This document shows, one piece after another, positions 25,091 through 34,205 of a stretch of 64,000 nt of DNA. The stretch is from the NCBI RefSeq assembly GCF_025244865.1, contig NZ_CP104272.1:3224001-3288000 (forward strand). Direction: 5' to 3'. A model generated the notes under the pieces. The model ran no database searches. It saw nothing but the letters and a program-made list of their open reading frames with translations, and was not told the DNA's origin. How positions within the stretch are numbered: position 1 is the stretch's first letter; every line of letters starts with the position of its first letter. The translations under genes were made by a program, and so were the position numbers. The DNA is from Arthrobacter sp. zg-Y1110 (GTDB lineage: Bacteria; Actinomycetota; Actinomycetes; Actinomycetales; Micrococcaceae).

Positions 25091-25546
25091 ATGACCGTCT
25101 ACTTCGAGTGCACCACCCGGACAGCCCTGCCCGCATCGGAGCTGTTTGACCGTGCCCGGAGCATTGATGCGCACAAGGACTCGATGGCGCGGTCCCGGGA
25201 AGAGGCGGTCGGCGGCGTGACGTCGGGCCTCATCTCCCTGGGTGAGGACGTCACCTGGCGGGCCTGGCATTTCGGTGTTCCGCTGCGGATGACTAGCCGG
25301 ATCACCGAGATGGAGGCGCCGGACCGTTTCGTCGATGAGCAGGTCAGGGGCCCGTTCCGGCGGTTCCGGCACGTCCACGAGTTCCGTCAGGATCCCGCGG
25401 GCAGCACCATGGTTGACCGCATCGAGTTCGAGGCGCCGTTCGGCGTCGTCGGGCGCCTGGTCGAGAAACTGGTGCTGGCCCGCTACCTCCGGAAGCTCAT
25501 TGAGTCGCGGAACCGCTACCTCGCCGGGGAGCTCACCTCCAGCTAG
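25091..25546 (+). CDS. SRPBCC-fold (polyketide cyclase/START-like) protein
   Basis: 151 residues from ATG 25091. The order of short strands and the closing helix (YFECTTRTALPASELFDRAR, FRRFRHVHEFRQ, VEKLVLARYLRKLIESRNRYL) fit the helix-grip SRPBCC fold that binds small hydrophobic ligands. No catalytic residue can be named. 31 bp upstream of a methyltransferase gene on the same strand, possibly one transcript. Confidence 0.75.
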   Translation: MTVYFECTTRTALPASELFDRARSIDAHKDSMARSREEAVGGVTSGLISLGEDVTWRAWHFGVPLRMTSRITEMEAPDRFVDEQVRGPFRRFRHVHEFRQDPAGSTMVDRIEFEAPFGVVGRLVEKLVLARYLRKLIESRNRYLAGELTSS

Positions 25547-25577
25547 CCCCGGCCCGGCCCGGGACTACGCTGGAACA

Positions 25578-26216
25578 ATGACACACAGCTTCGACAAGGA
25601 CTACTGGGAGCAGCACTGGCACGAGGCTCCGGACACCGATCCGGCCGCGAACCACCAGCCGCCGGCCAACCCCTATGTGGCCCGCCTCGCGGCGGAGCTC
25701 CCGGCAGGCATCGCGCTGGACGCCGGCTGCGGCACCGGCGCGGAAGCCCTGGAACTGGCAGCGCACGGCTGGACGGTAGTGGGTACGGACGTATCGGCAT
25801 CTGCCCTGGCCGCAGCGTCCCGGCGTGCCGAAGCGCAGACCCTGTCCGGCAGTGTGGACTGGATCGAGGCCGACCTGGTCTCCTGGGAACCGGGACGCCG
25901 CTTTGACCTGGTCACCACCAACTACGCCCACCCGGCGATGCCGCAGCTGGCGTTCTATGCCCGGGTCGCGGAGTGGGTGGCCCCGGGCGGCACCCTCCTG
26001 ATTGTCGGGCACGCCCACGACGACGAGGCGACGACGGCGCACGGGCACCATCCGCCGGCCGAAGCGACCGTGACGGCCCGGGACATCCAAGCACTGCTGG
26101 ATCCGTCCGCGTGGTCCATCACCGTCGCCGAGGAGCATCCGCGCTCCATGACCGCACCGGACGGCAGCCAGGTCACCCTGCGCGACGTCGTCGTCCAGGC
26201 CGTCCGCCAGCGCTAA
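25578..26216 (+). CDS. Class I SAM-dependent methyltransferase
   Basis: 212 residues. The SAM-binding motif LDAGCGTGAEAL is at about residue 48, motif II acidic GTDVSASAL near 70, and motif IV DLVTTNYAHP near 115, with GGTLLIVGH after it. The N-terminal DKDYWEQHWHEAP matches tellurite-resistance/TehB-like or small-molecule methyltransferases. Substrate unknown. Confidence 0.85.
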   Translation: MTHSFDKDYWEQHWHEAPDTDPAANHQPPANPYVARLAAELPAGIALDAGCGTGAEALELAAHGWTVVGTDVSASALAAASRRAEAQTLSGSVDWIEADLVSWEPGRRFDLVTTNYAHPAMPQLAFYARVAEWVAPGGTLLIVGHAHDDEATTAHGHHPPAEATVTARDIQALLDPSAWSITVAEEHPRSMTAPDGSQVTLRDVVVQAVRQR

Positions 26217-26229
26217 TCCGGAACTGCCT

Positions 26230-27378
26230 CTAGGTCGCGTTCCTTCCGGGTGCTTCCGGACCGGTGGGCCAGCGCAGCAGCGCGGCGACGCCGGCTCCGC
26301 CGGGCAGGACGCCGTCGGGCACCAGGAGAAGCTTGGAATCGGTCAGGGCCGCGGCGCGAAGCAGGGCCACAGTCGCGGAAACCTTGCCCAGCACGTCCGC
26401 GCCGAGTGCCTGTTCCTCCGCGGTGGCTACCCACGGCTCGGCACCGAGTGCCAGCAGCGGGTGGTCGGCGAGCGCGGTGTCATTCAGGATCAGCACGTCC
26501 ACCTGAGCCTGTTGGAGCGCCTGGACAACAGCGCCGATGCCGGTGGTCGACTCGGGGTTGGCCTGCCCTTGCTGCAGGGCAAGGCGGTCCATGATCTGTT
26601 CCTGCTCGTCCGCCCACTGCAGGGCAATCAGTTCCTGGACGCGGTCCTCAAAACCCTCATGATGGGCGCCGCCGGTACGGGTATGCGAATCGAGCATGCG
26701 GACCAGGGGCCGGTGCGCTTCGGCGAGCTGGTCCTGCACCAGTCCGCGGGCACGGACATCACCCGCGAGCACGATCAGCCGGGCACCGCTGCTATCCACG
26801 ATGCTGTCGATCTGTCCGGCGACCTCGTCCGCGTTCCGGCGCCAGATATCTTCGGTCCTGCGCTGCTGCTTGTCCTGCGCCCAGCCGTCGCCGACGGAGA
26901 GTTTGCGGATATCCTCACTGGAGCCTGCAACATCAGAGATGCTGGCGGGACCGGGGCGGCCCACATATTCCAGCCGGATCTCGGCGCCTTCCCGCGACAC
27001 TTCCGCAACGATGTACGGGAATTCTTCGGGGCGGTGCTTGAGCAGCGGCAGCAGGTCCGGAACTATTCCCGCGGAAAGGTGCTTCGGGCCCATCAGCGGG
27101 CCGGGCAGGAGTTCGTTCAGTTCCACCGTTCCCTGCCGGACGAGGACGAAGCGCGACACCGGGGCGGGTACTCCGTAAGCAGGAGCCACCGCGGCTTCCA
27201 TGGCCTCAAGGTCCGCCGGCGAGGCCCCCTTTTCCGCCAGCGCCGTCCGGACGTTGCCCGGGCGGACTTCAGCGGCTTCGCGGCCTTCCACGGTTCCGGC
27301 CCCGGCATCGACATAAGCGGCACACCAGGGTCCTTGTTTCCGGTAGAGGTCAGCGAATTTGTGGAGATGCTCGGTCAT
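26230..27378 (-). CDS. Rv2629-like / bacterial eRF1-family protein (Balon-related hibernation factor candidate)
   Basis: 382 residues from ATG 27378, set by AAGGAG 7 bases upstream. Domain order matches mycobacterial Rv2629: an N-terminal mixed domain (FADLYRKQGPWCAAYVD), a central RNase-H-like release-factor domain (ARLIVLAGDVRARGLVQDQL, LDSHTRTGGAHHEGFEDRVQEL, given in pieces), and a C-terminal L7Ae-like domain (VDVLILNDTALADHPLLALG). The family is related to archaeal/eukaryal eRF1-Pelota, and Balon-type members bind the ribosomal A site in dormancy. Role in this organism is inferred from family. Stands alone on its strand. Confidence 0.75.
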   Translation of the reverse strand: MTEHLHKFADLYRKQGPWCAAYVDAGAGTVEGREAAEVRPGNVRTALAEKGASPADLEAMEAAVAPAYGVPAPVSRFVLVRQGTVELNELLPGPLMGPKHLSAGIVPDLLPLLKHRPEEFPYIVAEVSREGAEIRLEYVGRPGPASISDVAGSSEDIRKLSVGDGWAQDKQQRRTEDIWRRNADEVAGQIDSIVDSSGARLIVLAGDVRARGLVQDQLAEAHRPLVRMLDSHTRTGGAHHEGFEDRVQELIALQWADEQEQIMDRLALQQGQANPESTTGIGAVVQALQQAQVDVLILNDTALADHPLLALGAEPWVATAEEQALGADVLGKVSATVALLRAAALTDSKLLLVPDGVLPGGAGVAALLRWPTGPEAPGRNAT

Positions 27379-27495
27379 GGCGATCTCCTTCCCGTGCGGG
27401 TGTTCCCGCACATCGATTCAATCCGTGCCTCTAGCTAACACCGGCGTCCGCGGCAACTAAAGGGTTGCGCACGCCGCACGCCTGCCACGGCCGGT

Positions 27496-28065
27496 CTAAT
27501 CCGCGAGTGAACGGATAACCCGGGCAGGTGACCCGACGGCGAGGGACCGCGCCGGAACGTCCTTGGTGACGACGGCGCCGGCGGCCACCACGGAATCGTC
27601 GCCGATGGTCACACCCGGCAACACCGTGACGTTGGAACCGAGCCAGACATTCCGGCCCAGTGTGACCGGCGCCGGATGCATGTCCGCCCGGCGCACCGGC
27701 GACAGATCATGGTTGAGCGTGGCCAGGACAACGTTGTGGCCGATCAGGCAGTCATCGCCGATGCGGATCCCGCCCTGGTCCTGGAACCGGCAGCCGGCGT
27801 TGATGAACACCCGTTTCCCCAGGCTGATGTTCTTCCCGAAGTCGGAGGAAAACGGCGGGAACAGGGCCCCGGATTCGTCCACCGGCCTCCCGGTCAGCCG
27901 GGAGAGCAGCTCCCGCACCCGGGCCGGTTCGTGGTAGCCGCTGTTGATCTCGCCGGTAATCTGCAGGGCGGCCTGGCTGGCGTGATGCATGGCCTCATGC
28001 AGGGGCGATCCGGCGGTAATGGTCTCGCCTGCGTTGAGCGCCGCGAGCAGTTCCTCGAGGTCCAT
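27496..28065 (-). CDS. Sugar O-acetyltransferase (maltose/galactoside type, left-handed beta-helix)
   Basis: 189 residues from ATG 28065. Helical N-terminus, then hexapeptide repeats (ISLGKRVFINAGCRFQDQ, IGDDCLIGHNVVLATLNHD, WLGSNVTVLPGVTIGDDSVV) ending in AVGSPARVIRSL, the normal end of the family. The catalytic histidine is in LNHDLSP. It transfers acetyl from acetyl-CoA to a sugar hydroxyl in the cytoplasm. Confidence 0.88.
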   Translation of the reverse strand: MDLEELLAALNAGETITAGSPLHEAMHHASQAALQITGEINSGYHEPARVRELLSRLTGRPVDESGALFPPFSSDFGKNISLGKRVFINAGCRFQDQGGIRIGDDCLIGHNVVLATLNHDLSPVRRADMHPAPVTLGRNVWLGSNVTVLPGVTIGDDSVVAAGAVVTKDVPARSLAVGSPARVIRSLAD

Positions 28066-28228
28066 GGTGCCCCTAGTCGGTTGGCCTACTCGTCCTACCG
28101 TCGCACCGGGGCGGCGGGGTGGCAACAGCTCCCGGATCGGCGGGACGGATGCCGCGGCACCGTCCCGCCGTCGTCGTCCGTCGGATCGCCTGCCGCCGGC
28201 CAGCATCGGAGTCTTGCGGGGAAGGGGA

Positions 28229-28996
28229 CTACTTCAGGTTCTGAATGGCGTAGTCGGCTTCCTCCTGGGTGAACATTGCGCCGTACATATCGGTGCTGGC
28301 GAGGTAATCCCGCAGCTCATCCAGGGGCATCGGGTTTTCCTTCTGCAAAGACTTCGCGGCTTCCAGCGCGTTGGTCTTGTAATCGGCCTTGAGGTTATCG
28401 ACGGCGTACTGCGCGGCCTCCGGGGTGTACTGGCCGTATTCCCCACCCAGCTGCTCCTGGATGGCTGCCTTGCTCATGTGCAGGGAGTCGCTGTAGAACG
28501 TGGCACTGTTCAGCGCCTGCAGATTGTCATCGTTCTTTGGAACGGCAGGAGCAGCGGGGGCCTCCTCGGTCGGCGCGGAGTAGACCGGAGCCGGGCTCGA
28601 CTGCGTAGTGCTGTTCGTCTCCGATGCCTTCTGGCTTTCCTCAATGGCCGCTCCGATCACCGCCATCATGGTGGTCGCCATGACCACAGACAGGATCACA
28701 TTGAGAACCCAGACGACGGCGGTGACGATCCACGCCGTCTTCTTATTCTCCTTGTAGCCGTCCAGCGGGCGGCCCTGCTTGTCCTTCTGGTTCCCGGTCA
28801 GGGTGATGATCAGGTCGACCAGCGTCCAGATACCGAAACCGCCACCCGTCAGGAGCTTCAGGACGCCGGTCCCGATCTTGCCCAGGTAGAACCGGTCGAT
28901 ACCCAGCCCGCCCAGGAAGAGCGCGAGCAGCCATGTCACGACAAAGGACTTCCCGGTGCCGGTAACGGGCTTATAGCTTGTTTCGGTAGTGCTCAT
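28229..28996 (-). CDS. TM2-Ltp membrane protein, copy 2
   Basis: 255 residues, the same length and plan as 19310-20077: TM2 domain ([18 protein letters not shown]), extra helix, acidic-proline linker, two Ltp-type repeats ([17 protein letters not shown] and [14 protein letters not shown]). The TM2 half is almost identical between the copies, while linker and first Ltp repeat have diverged, which suggests selection on the outward-facing part. The 5' leader is also shared. Divergent from a lipoprotein gene 259 bp away. Confidence 0.85.
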   Translation of the reverse strand: MSTTETSYKPVTGTGKSFVVTWLLALFLGGLGIDRFYLGKIGTGVLKLLTGGGFGIWTLVDLIITLTGNQKDKQGRPLDGYKENKKTAWIVTAVVWVLNVILSVVMATTMMAVIGAAIEESQKASETNSTTQSSPAPVYSAPTEEAPAAPAVPKNDDNLQALNSATFYSDSLHMSKAAIQEQLGGEYGQYTPEAAQYAVDNLKADYKTNALEAAKSLQKENPMPLDELRDYLASTDMYGAMFTQEEADYAIQNLK

Positions 28997-29255
28997 TAAG
29001 GGGTATGCCTTTTCTGTTATCAGGGTCGTGCTTCAGTAGTTGACGATGTCAAAGCGTCATATCTTCGCCGCAGCGGAGATTGCAACTACGGTCGAATCCG
29101 CAGTTTCCGCACACCGGAACAATTAGGTCGACCCGGACATATTATCCGACGGAGCACCCCTGCTCTCACGTCGAAAGCGCGGGATCTCCTATAAATTACT
29201 GATTATCGGAGTTTCATGTTGCGATCAGCGACAAAATCAGGGGATATTGAAATCC

Positions 29256-29999
29256 ATGCCTCAAAGCCACCGTATTATTCAACCGGCAATCGCTGTGCTT
29301 GCCGTACTGTTTCTGGGGGCTTGCGCTCCGTCAGTCCCGGATGCCGAGACTGCGGGACCGGGGCCGACCGAAACACAAACCGCTGCGGCTGAGTCCCCTT
29401 CGAAGGAACAGGACCTACCCCAACCGGCGGTCTCCACACCCCAGGTTTCGACGTACATCACCCCCGACGGCATGTTCGAGTTCGATTACCCCTCCGAATG
29501 GTCAGTACTCTCCAATCCCGCCTCGAGCCCGAACGAAGTGTCCACGTCCCTCATCGTGCAGGACGCGCAAGGAAGGCAGATGGCTGCTTTTGTCGCAGGT
29601 TTTCCTGCAGTCAATGACTCGGTGGTCGCCGGGCCTACCGCACCTGTTCCGCTCGAATATCAGAAAATTCCGGGTGAGCAGATTGCCCCAACCCATGAAG
29701 GGACGGCAATCGCTTATCACTATGAAACAAGGTTCAACCCGGTCCGTGGTGAAGTGGGTGCTGAGATGAGTATCAATACTTTCAAGTCAGACTTCCCGAT
29801 CTCGTCCTCCCTGCCCGGCTTCAATATTGACTCAACAACCGGCGCAGCATTCTCCCGGTGGATTAGCCCTTCAGAGGACCTTCCTGATATCGATCCGAGC
29901 CTCAAAGCTGCCGGGAGCAGCAGTTTTTTCGAGGCGTATCAGCGCACTGCTGAGTATCAAGCCGTCAAAGAAATGATGATCTCGCTCCGCCGAACCTAG
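29256..29999 (+). CDS. Secreted lipoprotein of unknown function
   Basis: 247 residues from ATG 29256; a TTG at 29247 is a possible alternative, but AGGGGA would then be too close. The signal IIQPAIAVLAVLFLGAC carries a lipobox with cysteine near residue 23, then a threonine/proline-rich linker. The mature domain (TYITPDGMFEFDYPSEWSV) resembles PsbP-like actinobacterial lipoproteins that start with a D-G-x-F-x-F-x-Y-P motif. Ends 4 bp into the convergent TetR gene. Its upstream region is partly duplicated at 20200-20300. Confidence 0.75.
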   Translation: MPQSHRIIQPAIAVLAVLFLGACAPSVPDAETAGPGPTETQTAAAESPSKEQDLPQPAVSTPQVSTYITPDGMFEFDYPSEWSVLSNPASSPNEVSTSLIVQDAQGRQMAAFVAGFPAVNDSVVAGPTAPVPLEYQKIPGEQIAPTHEGTAIAYHYETRFNPVRGEVGAEMSINTFKSDFPISSSLPGFNIDSTTGAAFSRWISPSEDLPDIDPSLKAAGSSSFFEAYQRTAEYQAVKEMMISLRRT

Positions 30000-30697
30000 C
30001 CGTCGCGCCAGGAGCTCCGCAGAGTTTCGATGCCGTCCAGCAGGACGTCGAGCCCGACGTTGAATTCGGCGTCATAGTCATAGCCTTCCTTCGCCAGCTC
30101 GCCCACCACTTCGAGCAGGTACGGATACAAGGCCGCGGCCTCCGCCGATTCCCCGTTGAGGGTGTCGGCGGCAGCCTCGGCCGACTCCTCCGGGGTTTCA
30201 AAGGACAGGGTCTTCTGCTGCAGGGCAAAGCCGTATACGTAGGCATCCAGCAGGCTCATGACGTGGACGGTAGTGCGGAACGAGAATCCGCTCTGCCGCA
30301 GGCAGCCCAGCATCGCGTTGTGCTGGCGCAGGCTCTCCGGTCCCGGCCGGCCGGCCGCTTCCATCCGTCCCACGGCCCAGCGGTGCCGGACCAGTGCGGC
30401 CCAGAGGGAGACGGCGCGGCCGCGCATGGCTTGTTTCCAGCCGCGCCCGCTGTCCGGTTCCGTGACCTCGGCCCAGACCAGGTCCACCATGCCCTCGAGC
30501 AGTTCCTGCTTGTTGGCCACGTGTTTGTACAGCGCCATGGGAACCACGCCGAGTTCGTCCGCCAGCGTGCGCATAGTGAAACCGTCAGTGCCCACCTGAT
30601 CAGCCAGCACGACGCCGGCGCGCAGCACGGCGTCCCGGTTCAGGCGCGGACGCCGCGCGGACGGTTCCTGCTGCCGCGCCTTGGGTACCTGTCCCAC
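29996..30697 (-). CDS. TetR-family repressor (TetR_C type)
   Basis: 233 residues from GTG 30697, preceded by GGAAGG. The HTH is clear (LADQVGTDGFTMRTLADELGV, given as TMRTLADELGV and ALYKHVANKQELLEGM). The C-terminal part resembles TetR_C dimer/ligand domains (WAALVRHRWAVGRM). It faces the DUF4386 gene across 102 bp that contain two inverted-repeat operators and a promoter, so it most likely represses both itself and that gene. Confidence 0.88.
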   Translation of the reverse strand: MGQVPKARQQEPSARRPRLNRDAVLRAGVVLADQVGTDGFTMRTLADELGVVPMALYKHVANKQELLEGMVDLVWAEVTEPDSGRGWKQAMRGRAVSLWAALVRHRWAVGRMEAAGRPGPESLRQHNAMLGCLRQSGFSFRTTVHVMSLLDAYVYGFALQQKTLSFETPEESAEAAADTLNGESAEAAALYPYLLEVVGELAKEGYDYDAEFNVGLDVLLDGIETLRSSWRDG

Positions 30698-30723
30698 AGT
30701 GCCACCTTCCCGGGAAGAGATCC

Positions 30724-30780
30724 TTGACAAAGTGTACGACATACACCTAGGTTCATCGCATCCGGTGTACGCAGTACACC
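30724..30780 (+). promoter_or_regulatory. Promoter with paired TetR operators
   Basis: -35 TTGACA (30724-30729) and -10 TAGGTT (30748-30753) with an 18-bp spacer. Operator 1, GTGTACGACATACAC (30732-30746), lies inside the spacer. Operator 2 has perfect arms GGTGTAC (30764-30770) and GTACACC (30774-30780). Their centres are 33 bp apart, three helical turns. Confidence 0.8.
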
Positions 30781-30799
30781 TTTGGCTGACAGGAGCGTC

Positions 30800-31510
30800 A
30801 TGCAGACCTCTAACCGCACGGCCCGGACCGCCGGGATCCTCTTCCTCCTCACCTTCGCCTCCGCCATCGCCGGGGCTGCCCTGTACGCACCGCTGCTCAC
30901 CGACCCCAACTACCTCGCCGGACCCGGTGCGGACACCCGGATCCTGCTCGGCGCCGTCTGCGAACTGGTGCTGATCGTGACCAACATCGGCACCGCCGTC
31001 GTGCTGTTTCCCGTGCTGCGGCGCTACAGCGAGACCGCCGCGGTCGGCTATGTTGCGGCCCGGATCATGGAGTGCGCGCTTATTGCCGTCGGAATTCTCA
31101 GCGTGCTCACCGTGGTGACGCTGCGGCAGACCGCGGGTGCCGACGCCGGGGAGTACCTGCCCGTAGCCCGGGCGCTGGTGGCGGTGCACGGCTGGACGTT
31201 CCTGCTCGGCCCGGGGTTCGTGGTGGGCATCGGCAACGGGCTGCTGCTCGGGTTCCTGATGTACCGCTCGCACCTGGTGCCGCGGCCGATGGCACTGTTC
31301 GGCCTGATCGGCGGCCCGCTGATGTCGCTGTCCGGCCTTGCCGTGCTTTTCGGAGCCTACGGGCAGACCTCGGTTCCCTCGGCCCTGGCCACCCTTCCGG
31401 AGATCATCTGGGAGGCGTCGCTGGGGATTTACCTGACGGCCGTCGGCTTCCGGCGGCCGCGGGAAACCGCTGCCGAGACCGACGTCGACAGCAGGCAGCA
31501 GACGGCGTAG
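30800..31510 (+). CDS. DUF4386-family membrane protein
   Basis: 236 residues from ATG 30800 (AGGAG upstream). Six or so membrane helices: opening ARTAGILFLLTFASAIAG, then LLGAVCELVLIVTNIGTAVVLFP (core), ECALIAVGILSVL, WTFLLGPGFVVGIGNGLLLG, and PRPMALFGLIGGPL. This family is common in actinobacteria next to TetR genes; its role is unknown. Predicted to be induced when the neighbouring repressor is released. Confidence 0.85.
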   Translation: MQTSNRTARTAGILFLLTFASAIAGAALYAPLLTDPNYLAGPGADTRILLGAVCELVLIVTNIGTAVVLFPVLRRYSETAAVGYVAARIMECALIAVGILSVLTVVTLRQTAGADAGEYLPVARALVAVHGWTFLLGPGFVVGIGNGLLLGFLMYRSHLVPRPMALFGLIGGPLMSLSGLAVLFGAYGQTSVPSALATLPEIIWEASLGIYLTAVGFRRPRETAAETDVDSRQQTA

Positions 31511-31591
31511 ATTCCGCCTTGGGTGGGATCACCGTCAGACAGTGGCCGCCCCCGAGCCTGCGGCAGCCGGACCATTGATGAGGAGACACCC

Positions 31592-32632
31592 ATGCGCGGT
31601 TCAGCACTGATCGTCGGAGCGGGCATCGGGGGAACCGCCGTTGCGCGGGGACTGCTGCGCGCAGGATGGTCGGTCCAGGTGCTCGAACGCGGCGCAAACC
31701 TGCCCGGCAGCGGAACGGCACTGGCCATGTGGCCCGAGGCGATGCGCGCCCTCGACGCGTTGGGCGCCGGTGACGCAGTCCGCGCCGGTTCGGTGGAAGA
31801 GCGCGGCGCACGGATTCTGAAACCTGACGGCAGCCAGATCGCAGCCATGGGCCGCGGCCGGACCGCTCGCCTTGTTCCACGCACCGTCCTGCTCGAGGCC
31901 CTGGCCGGGGACTTTCCTGCCGGGGTTATCGAATGGGATTCACCGGTCGCCGAACCCTCAACCCTGCCTTCTGCCGATGTTGTCGTGGCCGCCGACGGAA
32001 TCTTCAGCCGCCTGCGCACCGCCGGCAACGGAGTATCGCCCCGGGCACTGGGAACAGTGGCCTTTCGGGGCGTTGTCCCCGGCCCGGCCCGCGGAGTCAG
32101 CGAGACCTGGGGGCGCGGCCGCCTGTTCGGCATTACGCCGCTGGATGCCGGCAGCACTAACTGGTTTGCCTGCCTCCGCTCCACAGACCTTCCCGCGCTG
32201 GGCTCCCCGGAGGCTATCGGCGCCCAGGGGGCCGACCTGCTGCGCAGCCTCTACCGCGGGTGGCATCCGGATATCGCCCAGGTCCTGGGGAAACTGGACG
32301 GGAGCCCGATAGATTACCGGGAACTGTTCGACATTCCGCCGCTCCCGTCCTACATTTCCGGCAACTTGGCGCTGCTCGGCGACGCGGCGCACGGTATGGC
32401 GCCGAACCTTGGCCGCGGCGCCTGCGAGGCACTTCTGGACGCGGTTGCCCTGGTCGACGCACTAACCGCGGCTCCCGACGTTGCCGCCGGCCTGCAGCGC
32501 TACGACGCCGGCCGGCGTCGGCGGGGAAACCTCATGGTCCGCGCGGCACGGCTGCTGAACCGTGTCGGCACGGCCGAACACTTCACCGGAGCTCGAAACC
32601 TCGCAATGTCCGCCGGGTCACGGCTCGCCTAA
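31592..32632 (+). CDS. FAD-dependent monooxygenase
   Basis: 346 residues from ATG 31592 with GAGGAG upstream. Dinucleotide-binding VGAGIGGTAVARGLL at residue 7, the DG motif in DVVVAADGIFSRLR, and the FAD-ribose GDAAHGMAPNLGRGA near 270. This is a single-component aromatic or polyketide hydroxylase fold. Substrate unknown. Follows the DUF4386 gene by 81 bp and may be read from the same promoter. Confidence 0.88.
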   Translation: MRGSALIVGAGIGGTAVARGLLRAGWSVQVLERGANLPGSGTALAMWPEAMRALDALGAGDAVRAGSVEERGARILKPDGSQIAAMGRGRTARLVPRTVLLEALAGDFPAGVIEWDSPVAEPSTLPSADVVVAADGIFSRLRTAGNGVSPRALGTVAFRGVVPGPARGVSETWGRGRLFGITPLDAGSTNWFACLRSTDLPALGSPEAIGAQGADLLRSLYRGWHPDIAQVLGKLDGSPIDYRELFDIPPLPSYISGNLALLGDAAHGMAPNLGRGACEALLDAVALVDALTAAPDVAAGLQRYDAGRRRRGNLMVRAARLLNRVGTAEHFTGARNLAMSAGSRLA

Positions 32633-32770
32633 CACTTCCGCCGCCCGGGAGCACCCGCAGGGGCGCCGCCGCCCGGGGGAATTCCTCCGCAGCAGCGGCA
32701 GTTGCCTCCTTTAGGGGCTGCCGGAGGACACCCGCGCCAGTCCAGCCGAACATTATCGAAGGGATACGCA

Positions 32771-33487
32771 ATGCCGACATTGGGCATCATTGGAAGCGGG
32801 AACATCGGATCCGCAGTCGCGCGGCTCGCGGTTGCGGCGGGCATGAACGTCGTTATTGCCAACTCGAGGGGACCTGAAACGCTCTCGGAACTGGTGGCCG
32901 ACCTCGGGCCGCTGGCCCAGGCCGGAACGGTGGAAGACGCCGCGAAACTCGGTGACGCCGTCGTGCTGTCCATTCCACTGAACGCGGTTTCCGCTCTTCC
33001 GGACGGACTCCTGGCCGGCAAGATCGTCCTGGACACCAGCAATTACTATCCGTCCCGGGACGGGCGCATCGCCGAGCTCGATGACAGCACGGTGACCACC
33101 AGCGAACTGGTGCAGAGCCGGCTTCCCGGGGCGCAGTACGTCAAGGCCTTCAATAACGTCCTGGCCCACCACATTCCGCTTCTGGCCCGCCCCGCCGGGT
33201 CCGCTGAGCGCTCCGCTCTGCCCATCGCTTCCGACGACGATTCGGCCAAGGCTGAGGCGGCCGCACTCATCGACGGGCTGGGCTATGACGTCGTCGAGGC
33301 GGGCACCCTCGCCGAGAGCTGGAGGTTTGAGCCGGACTCCGCTGGCTACACCCGTCTGTACCTCGCGGATGCCAGCATCCCCGACGACCAGCTGATGAGC
33401 TCGGTTCCGGGCACAACACCCAAGGCGAAGGTCGAGTCCGCACTGGCGTCGGCCACCCGGGTGAACGTGGCGGAACGCCTCTTCTAA
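32771..33487 (+). CDS. NADPH-dependent F420 reductase-like / NAD(P)-binding protein
   Basis: 238 residues from ATG 32771. Rossmann start LGIIGSGNIGSAVARLAV followed by the NADP-type NSRGPETL loop; VVLSIPLNAVSALP and LDTSNYYPSRDG match the FNO/YedA-like NADP oxidoreductase coenzyme-F420 family. Substrate cannot be decided. The late EAGTLAESWRFEPDSAGY segment is typical of this branch. Confidence 0.82.
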   Translation: MPTLGIIGSGNIGSAVARLAVAAGMNVVIANSRGPETLSELVADLGPLAQAGTVEDAAKLGDAVVLSIPLNAVSALPDGLLAGKIVLDTSNYYPSRDGRIAELDDSTVTTSELVQSRLPGAQYVKAFNNVLAHHIPLLARPAGSAERSALPIASDDDSAKAEAAALIDGLGYDVVEAGTLAESWRFEPDSAGYTRLYLADASIPDDQLMSSVPGTTPKAKVESALASATRVNVAERLF

Positions 33488-33554
33488 GCAGTAGACGGGT
33501 GCAGGGTGCGCGGCGGTTAGATCCGATCCGGCCGCCGCGCGGGGAAGCATCGCC

Positions 33555-34106
33555 TCAGCCCACGGCGTAGGTCACCCGGACTCCCCCGTTGTCGAGGCGT
33601 TGTTCCCGCAGCAGGCGAAGGTCCAGTGGCACCCCGTCGGGCAGGGCCCGCTGACCGCCGCCGGCAATTACCGGACAGATCACCAGCGACACAATGTCCA
33701 CCAACCCCATGCGCATGGCGCTCTTAGCCAGTTCCGGTCCGCCGATCATGACGTTTCCCGCGGCTTTGGCCCGCTCCACGGCTTCCGGGGTCAGGGTGGG
33801 TTCCAACGATGTCCGGCCGGTGAAAACATCCTGCAGTGTGGAGGAAAACACCACCTTGGGCACCGCCGACCAGGCGTCCGCGAACCTGTCAGTCCCCGGA
33901 AGGCCAACTGACGCGGCGCGGTCGGTCTCCCACACGGACAGGGTTTCGTACATCCGTCGCCCGTAGAGCACGGCGGCCGCGTCCTCCAGGTCCTCGGAAT
34001 GTGAGGCAAGAAAATCTTCGGTCGGCTCCAACCAGGCGAAGTTACCGTCAGCGTCGGCGCTGTACCCGTCCAGTGAGCAGTTCATGGAGTACGTAAGGGA
34101 TCCCAT
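33555..34106 (-). CDS. Dihydrofolate reductase-family protein (RibD C-terminal type)
   Basis: 183 residues from ATG 34106. YSMNCSLDGYSADADG at the start, VLYGRRMYETLSVWE near residue 50 and the late NVMIGGPELAKSAMR are standard for the YyaP/RibD_C group. These proteins bind NADPH, but physiological substrates are mostly unknown. An in-frame upstream start at 34166 lacks family sequence and is not used. Confidence 0.85.
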   Translation of the reverse strand: MGSLTYSMNCSLDGYSADADGNFAWLEPTEDFLASHSEDLEDAAAVLYGRRMYETLSVWETDRAASVGLPGTDRFADAWSAVPKVVFSSTLQDVFTGRTSLEPTLTPEAVERAKAAGNVMIGGPELAKSAMRMGLVDIVSLVICPVIAGGGQRALPDGVPLDLRLLREQRLDNGGVRVTYAVG

Positions 34107-34205
34107 TCCCCAACTCAACTCTCCGGGTTTCCGCTGCACAAGGGTGCAGGTGCGCAGGGCACGCATGCGTCGCTAAGCAGTGCTCACGCAGGGCCTGGAA
34201 CGGGC

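Noticed and set aside
23763..25136. 457-residue version of SpaB_C-like copy 2
   Set aside because: The extra 133 residues cover the promoter block and an OYE relic and have no counterpart in copy 1.
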